Of a stretch of DNA of 64,000 nt, positions 54,114 through 63,030 are shown piece by piece. A model generated the notes under the pieces. It saw only the letters and a program-made list of their open reading frames with translations. It was not told where the DNA came from and did no database searches. The stretch comes from Zygnema cylindricum. Its lineage: Eukaryota; Streptophyta; Zygnematophyceae; Zygnematales; Zygnemataceae. Location: contig JBBHKE010000159.1 in NCBI GenBank assembly GCA_037447655.1, positions 126,402 to 190,401 on the forward strand, read 5' to 3'. The translations under genes and the position numbers were made by a program. How positions within the stretch are numbered: position 1 is the first letter of the stretch; each line of letters begins with the position of its first letter.

Positions 54114-55080
54114 TATTTTTCTGGAATTAGCTCGGACCTAGAGGCTGTATTGAAAGCAGGATATAAAGTGGAGTCTTATGTAACCGTGGAAATCTCACCT
54201 GAGGCTCGGGCCGTCAGTGAACACCGACTACAACAACTCCACCAATTGTATCCCCAGCAACTTACAGTATCCTCCATCAGCAGATCCCACAAAAGCCTTC
54301 AACAAAATATAGACAACATCTTGAAACCTCATCTAGTTATGTTGGAGCGAGTAGATGTGGTAATATTATGATGGCCATGCTAGGGATACTCCTTAGCAAG
54401 GAAAGGCGAGGGACATCAAGACAACAGAAGTCAAACCTTCTTCCAGATGATAAATTTACTTTCCTGGCTGCAGCAATCCCATAACACACCAGTGGGGTAC
54501 GTTTTGGAAAATGTTCACTCGGGAGATGACAAAAGAAAACAGGTCGCCCATAGCTAGAATCAAGTCAAGCAAATTCTAGGAGCTCCACTTGTTTTCGATG
54601 CACCGCAAATGGGATCCAGGGCTCACAGAGTTTGGGCGTATTGGACCAACTTGATACCGTTGTCAGTCCTCAACCAACTCTTAGAGAACCACAAGACAAA
54701 TCCCCAAATAACTGTGCCACAATTACTAGGGCCAGGTCGTATGGCCACTCCAATTATCAAAGCTGATTGACCTCTGTTCTTCCGGTGCAACCAACCAGGG
54801 TCACCACGGTGAGCTTTGCCAACCTTGGTTTCCTTCCCCAACAGCCATGCGTATCGCAAGGGAGCAGCAAGAATGATATTCGACACCAAACGTGTAGTTT
54901 GGACCACACCAATGGTGACATATCGAGAACAACCAACGGGATTCCAACCAGACACCACGGCAACACCAGGTATTTTAGACCTCAATAGGTGCAGCCTTCT
55001 CGGACAAAGGAAGGATCTCAATGCAATCACATGGGTGATCAAATATTCTCTTGCCTTTTCCACCTTACAGTCTCCCCAGT
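54114..55080 (+). pseudogene. Cytosine-5 DNA methyltransferase domain inside gypsy Pol (element T)
   Basis: Frame 3, about 320 residues. SAM-binding motif I: YFSGISSDLEAVLKAGYKV, followed by VEISPEARA. Catalytic motif IV: VDVVIL-stop-WPC-stop-GYSLARKG, with the catalytic Cys at 54378-54380. Motif VI: GYVLENV (54498-54515). Motif VIII-like: SRAHRVWAYWTNL (54618-54655). A target-recognition-sized stretch is followed by motif IX/X: REQPTGFQPDTTATPG and SLLGQRKDLNAITWVIKY (54990-55045). Stops at 54369, 54381, 54555, 54768 and 54810 disable this copy. The frame continues into the RT linker, so it was part of Pol and not a host gene. It would have methylated cytosine in DNA. Confidence 0.85.
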
Positions 55081-56239
55081 CACGTGCAAGCAACCTTCAA
55101 GCCCCACAGTTGTTAGCAGTGCAGGCCAACTTGCAGCTTGAGAGGGGTAGGAAAGCAAGGAGACAGATTTTATCATCAAAATTTTCCACTCCCAACATTT
55201 CACCCAAAATAAGGGATTCCTTAGTAGGGGGGAGCAGAGGCTCGGAAAGGGACAACTTAGGGAAAATTGTTAACAGCAGCATTCAGATAGGAGGAGGGGA
55301 AGTACACCCAGAAGTAGGGTTGGAATTTGATATCTCCCAGTGGGGTTGACCCCTTGAGGCTTGGGCAGCGGTGGAACCCAAGGAGATGGATTGGACCTTA
55401 GGGGAGCACTTAGACCCTTATCAAAAGACCCGACTCTCTAACTTGTTGGAGAAGAACAAAAAGGTGTTCTCCTGGTCAGACACCGATGTTGGCATCTGCA
55501 AAGGGACCCCTTTTTGATCGATTTAATAGAGGAGACGGTTACTGTTTTGCAGAAGCAGTACCCGCTCACTTCAAGGAAAAGTATTTTTTCACGACAAAGG
55601 CAAAAACCTTGGTGGAAGCAGTATTGGTGGAGGAAAGAACAAGACTCCATGGATTTGCGTCCCCAATCGTTCTTCCTCCAAAGAAAGACTCGTCTGGGAA
55701 AATGATCGACTTTCGTATGTGTGGAGACTACTGGATGCTTAACATGGCAACCATTCATGATTGATACCCAATGCCTACTCCAGAAGAGATTTTCGACTCG
55801 CACGCCGGGGCCACCATTTTTTCCACATTGGACATGAAGAATGGGTTCCACTAGATTGCAATGGAGCCAAAGCACCGGGAAAGGACAGCGTTTTGGGCGG
55901 GGTCCTGGTTGAATGAATGGCTCTACATGCCATTCAGGCTAAAGAATGTACCACCAAAATTCCAACGTGCCATGGACGAGGCGCTACGGGGAATTGACTG
56001 TGCACGGTGCTACATCGACGATGTTATTATCTTCTCAAAGAATTTCAAGGAACATTTGGCGCACATACAGATTGTACTCCGAGCTCTCCAGGCAACGGGC
56101 TTGAAATGTGACCCGAGTAAGGGAATTTTTGGGGTGCAGAAAATTATTTACCTGGGACATGAAGTTACACACGGGACAGTGGGTCCCCATATGGTCAAGG
56201 TGGCAACCATTGATGCCCTTCCCCCTCCTCGACCGTCTA
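55081..56239 (+). pseudogene. Element T reverse transcriptase (Ty3/gypsy), truncated
   Basis: The frame-3 linker ends LLEKNKKVFSWSDTDVGICK, typical before gypsy RT. After a shift to frame 1 come SPIVLPPKKDSSGKMIDFRM and CGDYWMLN, then a stop at 55762. YPMPTPEEIFDSHAGATIFS and TLDMKNGFH, a second stop, WLYMPFRLKNVPPKFQRAMD, YIDDVIIFSKN (catalytic YIDD, about 56011-56043) and YLGHEVTHGTVGPHMVKVAT follow. It stops at 56239 against an LTR. RNase H, integrase and the 3' LTR are missing. Confidence 0.87.
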
Positions 56240-57293
56240 TGTAGAAATTAGTGGTACATTTTTAGTATTTTCTAGGTCTAAATAGAAATATAGAAAGAAG
56301 CTGAGACAGTCTACCTCTAACTTCTCTCTCCAACTCTCAAACTTGTCGCAGTCACTGAGAAATTGGAGAGGGAGCTAGAGCCATGGCTACCTAGACTATC
56401 CAGAGGTTTACGGGATATTTATATTAGTTAGGGTTTATTTATTTAAAAGGAATGTGCTGGCGACAGGAATTGATCCTTGTACCTACCGGCCGACAGACAG
56501 GAAATAGCCGTTAGCCTTAGCCGTTAACTCTAGGAATTACGTTACATTGTATGTAGTTTGATAATTATTTAAACTTTATTACGTAGGATAAATCATTTAA
56601 CTGTAACTGTTTACGGTATACATAGATCCGGTAATATATAAGTACAAAATTTGGTACATGCAAGAAATCAATACCGCGCATTTATTTCGTAAGTGAAACG
56701 AATACCGCGCATGTATTTATTACGGCTAAGATTAAATTCGATTCTAATTGGTCGGCCGGAATTAGCCCCGAGATCGCGGAAGAAGATTTCGGCAGTTTGT
56801 GGCCATCGCCACATCGGATGACGCGTGGCAAAATTACATTGGATCGTGGAAATCTCAGGAGATTTTGGCACCGAATGCGGATATGACATGTGTCGACATT
56901 AAGGCCATGTCGTATAATGTCCGTACATAAAGTACACCGGCAGCTGTACTTTTGCGTACGGAACTGTATTCTGATTAGTTCCGTACATCAGTAGATAGAG
57001 TCTGTGAGAGAGATAGGACTTAGAAAAATTAGGAGATAGGACCCTCTCTCAGAGATCTTCTGTATAAAAGGTCAACTTTGACCCTCCATAACTTACTGCT
57101 CAGGGAAGCAAATTCAGAGATTCTTTTTGCTATCGACTTAAGAGAGTCTTGCCTTCACAGGGGTGTAGGTGGTTAGAGTGTTTGTCTGCCAGGGTGGCAG
57201 TTATTCTTGCTGAAACACAAAGGGGTCATGATTATCGTAGAGGCTTCTTGGAAGCTGTCCACTCTGAGGACTTATGGAGGTCTCAGAGTTTCA
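56240..57293 (+). repeat. LTR U (C-type)
   Basis: TGTAGAAATTAGTGG to TCTCAGAGTTTCA, 1054 bp, complete. The flanks GTCTA and ACACG do not match, so it may be one end of a rearranged element or a solo LTR formed by inter-element recombination. It removed the end of T. Confidence 0.86.
56444..56534 (-). other. tRNA-like unit antisense in LTR U
   Basis: Minus strand: GTTAACGGCTAAGGC A-box-like; B-box-like GGATCAATTCC (56467-56477 complement); CTGTCGCCAGCACATTCC then TTTT (56445-56448). Confidence 0.6.
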
Positions 57294-57676
57294 ACACGTG
57301 GCGCAACATAATTGGAATGCGGAATTTCTGGAGAGCATCAGGACGAGTCTTAAGATGATTGACGTCCTCACCATGGCTATGCCGTACCTTGACCGTACAA
57401 AGGTACAACAGGGCCAGTACCTTCTTGTACGGTATAGTCTTATGATTCATGTTGTATATCAGTATAAAGGGGTTTAGAGTAGGATTTAGGACTTAGTCAT
57501 ATTGGTAGGTAGCCGCCTCTCTCTTAGGGAGCTCCAGTACAAATAGGTATTTCTGCCTCTTCGTAATTTATCGCCTGATTAGGCATTTTGAGAAATTATA
57601 TTTGCTCCAAACTCAAGGGAGTCAAGGCTACACAAAGGTGTAGCTGGTTAGAGTCATTGCCTGCCAGGGTGGCAAG
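57294..57676 (+). repeat. LTR fragment V (A-type, 3' part)
   Basis: Resembles the 3' half of LTR F (GTACCTTCTTGTACGGTA..., GTAGGTAGCCGCCTCTCTCTT, TTATCGCCTGATTAGGC, GGGAGTCAAGGCTACACAAAGG). It starts abruptly after LTR U and ends in CCAGGGTGGCA. Confidence 0.7.
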
Positions 57677-57724
57677 AGGCAAAACTTCTACCAGGCAAAA
57701 CTTCTACCAGGCAAAACTTCTACC
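57677..57724 (+). repeat. Three exact tandem copies of a 16-bp unit
   Basis: AGGCAAAACTTCTACC at 57677-57692, 57693-57708 and 57709-57724. It sits at the boundary between LTR fragment V and a purine-rich stretch. Confidence 0.9.
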
Positions 57725-58097
57725 TAACTAATAAGAGAGGGGTGGGCAACCGATAAGACAAAGAGGGAGGGAGAAGAGGTAGGAGGAGGAGGAAGTGAAG
57801 AGGTTGAGGGGGAATTGAGGCGAGGAGCGGGAAGAGCCAAGCCATTAACGATTAAGGGATTGGATTGTGTAATATAGGACAAGTCAGATGGGTGAATAGA
57901 TTGAGGGGGAAGGCTTGGGGGAAATGGAGAGTGGAGGGTGAAGGGAGGGTAATCGACTAATTAGGAAAGAGGGGAAAGGAGAGGTGCGCGAGACAAAGTC
58001 TAGAAAAGTGGAGTTTCGTTGTACGTCACCTCTCTTGTGGTGATGACACAACGTTGAGAGGGACACCATACACGGTACACTTTGGTGTTTGGAGCAT
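57725..58097. other. Purine-rich non-coding stretch
   Basis: Strongly G/A-rich plus strand (GGAGGGAGAAGAGGTAGGAG and similar) with no recognisable coding sequence. It could be a decayed 3' region of an element. Confidence 0.4.
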
Positions 58098-58429
58098 ACT
58101 GCAATTCTGTGACCTCCATTGGTGCACAAAATGAGTAGCTTACTTTAAGCCTCTAGGTTAATTTAAAGTGCCTCTCTTTCTTCCCTAACAACTGCCACCT
58201 TAGCAGACAAAATCCTTTCTTCTGGCAGGTTAGGCAGCCATGGCTCAATCTCTCTCTAACCAGTCTTCAGTGATTGCAACAAGTATGGCAACTAGAGAGA
58301 GAGAGAGAGCTGAGCTTAACTATCAATTAAGTCTTTTTATTTGTATCTTAACCCAGAAAATACAATAAAAACCTCAAATTTCAACACGTACTCAACGAAT
58401 ATGTAGCAAAATTCTTCCCTAACAACTGC
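58098..58429 (-). repeat. Deleted A-type LTR P with tandem-duplicated part
   Basis: Begins (plus strand) TGCAATTCTGTGACCTCC and jumps to the LTR start region ending AAATTTCAACACG, with the middle, including any tRNA-like unit, deleted. The segment from TTCTTCCCTAACAACTGCC is present twice, at 58178-58411 and again from 58412 (period 234 bp). The second copy is split by solo LTR O and resumes at 59742. Confidence 0.78.
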
Positions 58430-59741
58430 TGTTGTTTTTGAAAACTTAGTTTCGTGCGTACGGAGCGTTTCGTGCGTGCGCGTGTTCGCGTGCGTGCGCA
58501 TTTACGCGATGTAGTGTGGAGGTTCGAATAGATTTGCGGATTGGGGGAGTAAATGTACAAAGAAAATTAAATGTACGTGAAGGACTAATTTAGTGGCGCG
58601 GAATGCGCAATGTAAATGGACGGCGGATCGCGAAGCGATCCGATTTGAATTTTTCGAAGTGTGAAAATGTACGCATGGCGTACGAAACAAAATGCGACAA
58701 GCGCATTTATTACAAGGGACGCGCTTGCGGTACGAAAATGATTTCGGCTGTACGATATTATTTCGGCAAGTGGACGTGAATTCACTTCGCGACAGTTGTG
58801 GGATATTTAACGACACGCGCAGATTTCACTTGGATTTTTGTGACCACGTGGCGCGACATCGAAGGTGCCGAATAAAGAGCTACGGACGGCGGACAAAGGT
58901 CGCCGCTATTTTCAAATGAGTGGGGAGCGAAATCACGTCAAATCACAAGAATCATATTTTGGACGTCCCGGATTCTTTGACGAAAATCAAGGAGTTTCGC
59001 TGAGTGACTCAGCATGACTCAGCATGACTCAGCATACGATTATATGAGATTGTGTGTACTTCAAAATATTTGAAACAACATTGTCTTGTCTTATGTGTAT
59101 TAATAAAATAGAATTGATTGTGATATTTATTTTTATGTGGTCAATCAGGGTCTCGACACTTTAATTTATGTGTCGCGTTTGCAGACAAGTGTACGCTTAC
59201 GATTGCTTGACTTTCAGGTGTACGCTTACGATTAGTTTGATTTAATGACAGTTACGTAATTTACGTTGGTTATTTTGACACTTAGTGATTTGTTAACAGC
59301 TCACAAGTGTATATATAGATTTGAGCTTCATTAGAATAATCATTAATGCTGGTTAGTAAAGTGGGGACCGAAGATGTAAACTTTTAGGGTTGCCGATTAG
59401 GTCATGCATTTGAGTAATATGTTTATTGATATACTTTTGTTTATCTAATGTTTATGTGAGATTGCACTCTTTTTGTTATTATTTATTTATGTTATTTTAT
59501 GGTTGTTTGATATGCATTATTTATGCATTTGTCCTAGGGTTTGCTTATGTTGATAATTCCATCAAACCTTAGATGTTGTCATAGGGTTTATTTATGTTGA
59601 TTATTCCATGAAACCCTAAATGTTGTTGTATGTTAAATGGAGGATGCATTTCAAATGATTGTTCATTGGCCTAGCTTCGCTTAGCTTCTTGCATGATAGT
59701 TTGGGTGGCTTCTGCGGTCTATTTTAGACCAAAGAACAACA
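58430..59741 (+). repeat. Solo LTR O with target duplication ACTGC
   Basis: TGTTGTTTTTGAAAAC to CAAAGAACAACA, 1312 bp, flanked by ACTGC at 58425-58429 and 59742-59746. It contains the hairpin CGGATCGC GAA GCGATCCG (58624-58642), three TGACTCAGCA units (59005-59034), two GTGTACGCTTACGATT repeats and two AGGGTTT...ATTCCATSAAACC repeats (59534-59615). Confidence 0.92.
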
Positions 59742-59965
59742 ACTGCCACCTTAGCAGACAAAATCCTTTCTTCTGGCAGGTTAGGCAGCCATGGCTCAAT
59801 CTCTCTCTAACCAGTCTTCAGTGATTGCAACAAGTATGGCAACTAGAGAGAGAGTGAGAGCTGAGCTTAACTATCAATTAAGTCTTTTTTTTTGTATCTT
59901 GACCCAGAAAATACAATAATAACCTTAAATTTCAACACGTACTCAACGAATATGTAGCAAAATGC
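59742..59965 (-). repeat. Second copy of the duplicated LTR P segment
   Basis: ACTGCCACCTTAGCAGAC to GTAGCAAAATG. Near-identical to 58190-58411, with a few substitutions. It abuts element W at about 59966. Confidence 0.85.
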
Positions 59966-60829
59966 GCGAGCGCCCTATTTGTCGTTTGTTTGAAGAAAAT
60001 ATTTGTACCAGACTTGGCATCCAAAAATTTGAAGGTGTCGAACTTTTGGTTTAACGGAGGACCACACTTCCATAGGATTAGATTTGAGTAAAGCGTTCGT
60101 GAGTCAAAAATTGTGTAAGTGATTTGCCCATACGACAGCCTCTGCGAATATTCAAACGACAAATTTGAAAACTCGCAACGACAAATTTGAAAACAAAATA
60201 GAGTGTGCCATGTCATGTAATGTAGTATTATACCTTTTTGCAATGCCATTTTGATGGGGAGTATGAGGTGCATTTAATTGGTGCGCGATTCCATGTTGCG
60301 CAAGAAAAGTAGAAAATTGAATAGAGACAAAATTGCCAATATTATCTGTTCGGAAGATTTTGATTCGTTTTTGATGAAAGTTTTGTGCCAACGCTTCAAA
60401 CCGTGCAAACACGTGAAACTTTGGAAAAACTGTGTACACGTGGGAAAAACGAGTGGTGTAGTCAATGCATGTGAGAAAATAGCGCAATCTACTATAACTT
60501 ATCGTGCGTATGGGTTCACAGACGTGAGCATGTATAAGTGCAAGTGGTTTATTGACAAATGTAATACTAGTTGGGAATGAGTGACGCAGCATCTTGCCTT
60601 GTATGCAACTATGACAAAAATCCAAAGATTTGTTAGAAAACGAATTTAGTCCAGCTACAAGATTTGGTAAGGTTCTTAAATTGTCTCTATTTAAGTGGCC
60701 ATATCTTAAATGCCAAGGTGGCAAACTCTCGACCCTAGCATTTAACGTGAATATTTTTGGTGTACTATAAGAATGTAAAGCGTATATAAAATCTTGTGCT
60801 ACGCGAAAACCAACAATTCTTTCTATCAA
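59966..60829 (-). pseudogene. Element W integrase (different copia lineage)
   Basis: Minus strand: WHLRYGHLNRDNLRTLPNLV and CHSCIQGKMLRHSFP (GAG-pre-integrase), TCIDYTTRFSHVYTVF, IFRTDNIGNFVSIQFSTFLA and HTPHQNGIAKRYNTTL (integrase core; Asn-Ile-Gly for the usual Asn-Gly-Gly). After a small duplication (CGACAAATTTGAAAAC twice, about 60158-60194) another frame gives EAVVWANHLHNF and HLQIFGCQVWYKYF. RT and RNase H are absent. Distant from the A/C/D and E/Q families. Confidence 0.8.
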
Positions 60830-61250
60830 TAAAAGTTACTTCATTGTCATCTAATTTAGCTTTTAAGCCATGAGAAGTGGCGATTTTTACAGAAAATAGA
60901 TTTATAGCTAGACCAGATACAAAAAGTACGTTCCGAATGTGAACACATACATTAAGAACGTTTACGTTGCTAGAGTGAATGGCCAATAGAATGCGATCGT
61001 CTCCTTAGCCAATCTGCATAGTAGATGACAAAGGACAAGTGACTAAACCAATCGGATCTTGGTGAAAAGTAGTGACTAACACCACTGTCGATTAGCCAGT
61101 CGTGAGGGGTTTGAGATAAAAAACGTACCCTTGTGGAAATCGAGTATCGAGAATGACAAGATTTGCGAAATGATGAGGGACATTGCCCTATCCAAATTTT
61201 GGGGATGGAGGGAGTCCAATTGGGGTAACTAATGGAGTGGGAGAATTAGA
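60765..61250 (-). pseudogene. Element W protease region
   Basis: VNVCVHIRNVLFVSGLAINL and FSVKIATSHGLKAKLDDNEV follow the protease in many copia elements (60765-60986). Upstream, around 61085-61105, a degenerate W-L-I-D-S-G-V-type reading marks the active site. Frameshifts prevent a continuous frame. Confidence 0.6.
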
Positions 61251-62215
61251 GGTAAATTGTGAAGAGGAGGGAGTGATCAGCCAAGGAAGATTAGCGAAGA
61301 TTGAGGAGGCATAGTGCGCTGCTGCGATAGAATATTGTGAGAGGTATGGAGAAAAAAAATAAGGGTAAGAACGAGGAAAATGTGGAGGAAAGAAATGGTG
61401 TGAGGGATGAGGGGAGTGGGAAGATTTGGTGGAGTGGCATGGGCAATTTCGGCATCTCTCCCGAGTTTTGCGGGATTGGAAACCTCGGCGGCCTTACGCC
61501 TAGCCAATTTTTGACATTCTTCAATGGCATGTCCTTTTGTTTTTCAATACGCGCAAAAAAAAACGTTGCGCCCCCCTTAAGTTAGATTTGTCGACATAAA
61601 TAGCATTTGCATGGGAAAGATTTGTACCGAAAAAAGAGAGAATTTTGGTTTCTTTATGCAAGAGTTTTGTACACAGAGAGTGAAAAGGAATAGATTGGTT
61701 TAAATTGTCAAACAAGAAAATGAAAGGGGAAAAAGTTTCAAGGAGGGCTCCTAAGAGGGTAAAAGAGAGATCCTTGTGGGAAAGACGCACTCCTAACATG
61801 GTGCACTTTTCGGCGGACAATTTGACCGTGCTGATCCAATCTTGCACGAACTCTATAGGCTTTTTCATGGAATTAAAGAATGCTCGTTTTTGAATTCAGT
61901 GGGTGGCCCATCTAGTTTGAATGTAAGCCGCTAGAAGACAATTCTTAGCCTCGGCGACAAAAGAGGCAACGCGAATAAGACGAGTGCGCTCAATAGTAAA
62001 TGACATCACCAAGCGAGGGTGTGCATCCTCATCCTTTTGTTTCCATGCAAATGTTTCCGATTTTTTTTAGGTGTTTCTGATCCCAAATCTTCTTGTGTTT
62101 GAAAAAATGCATGGTGGAGAAGACTAATCATATATGTTATGGCCATCAAACTTTTGAATTCATGGCCGGGCCCATAACCTATTGGAGGTGGATTTGCGGA
62201 TGCCATGAAATTATA
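61251..62215 (-). pseudogene. Element W Gag
   Basis: Starts near 62205 with MASANPPPIGYGPGHEFKSL. The later frame has FVQDWISTVKLSAEKCTMLG, LSFTLLGALLETFSPFIFLF and FFGTNLSHANAIYVDKSNL (61521-61868), UBN2-type Gag. Then comes a CCHC knuckle whose second Cys is a stop codon (C-A-Y-stop-KTKGHAIEEC, about 61505-61550), and a Pro-rich tail. Several frame changes. Confidence 0.7.
62166..62179 (-). promoter_or_regulatory. Probable primer-binding site of element W, inside the Gag frame
   Basis: Minus strand GGTTATGGGCCCGG, matching 12 consecutive bases of the GGTTATGGGCCCACC site of the other elements. It is translated as part of IGYGPGHEF, so the Gag frame would start upstream, in the LTR end or leader. 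Confidence 0.5.
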
Positions 62216-63030
62216 AACAATAGTACAGGTCAATGCATCAAAAGAGAAATTGAATTGAATTTGGGATAATTTCATTAAGTGAGACGATCAAATATATAAA
62301 ATTTACACAGTGCTAATTACTGTGGAGTCTAAGCGCTCTTTCGTACGTTGTAACTAAAGTATCCTACTTTGGATTTTAATAAATGTGGTATAGATTCTGA
62401 AGGATTGACTTTAGGGCGGCAATGTACAATGTAAGTAAGACCTAAAGTAATGACATAGAGTCAAGCTAAAAGAAATAAGACGACAATACTAACAATAATA
62501 TAAAAGAGAATTAAGACAAGGTGAAATAAATAGACATAGGACAAAAAGAGAACCTCGCCTAAAAGACTTGTACGCAGGAAATCAAAGAGAGATCTGCGCA
62601 TTAATGATCAGAACGGAAGAGACCGAAAAGACAAAAAAAGACTGACGCTTAGTGACCCGTAACATGAAGATGGTACCTGAAGAGTGACGAAGAAGATTGA
62701 AGGAGTAAAACAGATCCGGATCAAAACAAAGATGTAATATGAAGTGTGGATAGCAAAGATTGAAGCGAGAAAAACAAAGCGAGAAAAACAAGTCGGAATC
62801 AAAACAAAGATATCTATAGAGTGGACGGGAGATATTAACGGTTAAAACAAAAATGCAAGATGAATTGTGGACGGCAAAGATTGAAGCGAGAAAAAACAAG
62901 GGATTAAACAAAGATTGTACTTGAACAGTGGACGACACAGATTGACAAAATGAAAATAGATTGGGATCAGAACAGAAGTTGGTGTATGCACAATATCAAT
63001 CAAAGTTGGTGTATGCACAATATCAATCAT
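62180..63030 (-). repeat. Probable 5' LTR of element W with internal repeats
   Basis: Follows the primer site; the outer boundary is not identified. It contains diverged repeats AACAAAGAT...GATTGAAGCGAGAAAAAACA (about 62715-62775 and 62845-62895) and an exact 27-bp tandem pair starting AGTTGGTGTATGCACAATAT (62977-63003 and 63004-63029). Confidence 0.45.

Noticed and set aside
54114-55080. Host DNA methyltransferase gene
   Set aside because: The frame continues into a gypsy RT linker and follows a retroviral-type protease, so it belongs to the retroelement.
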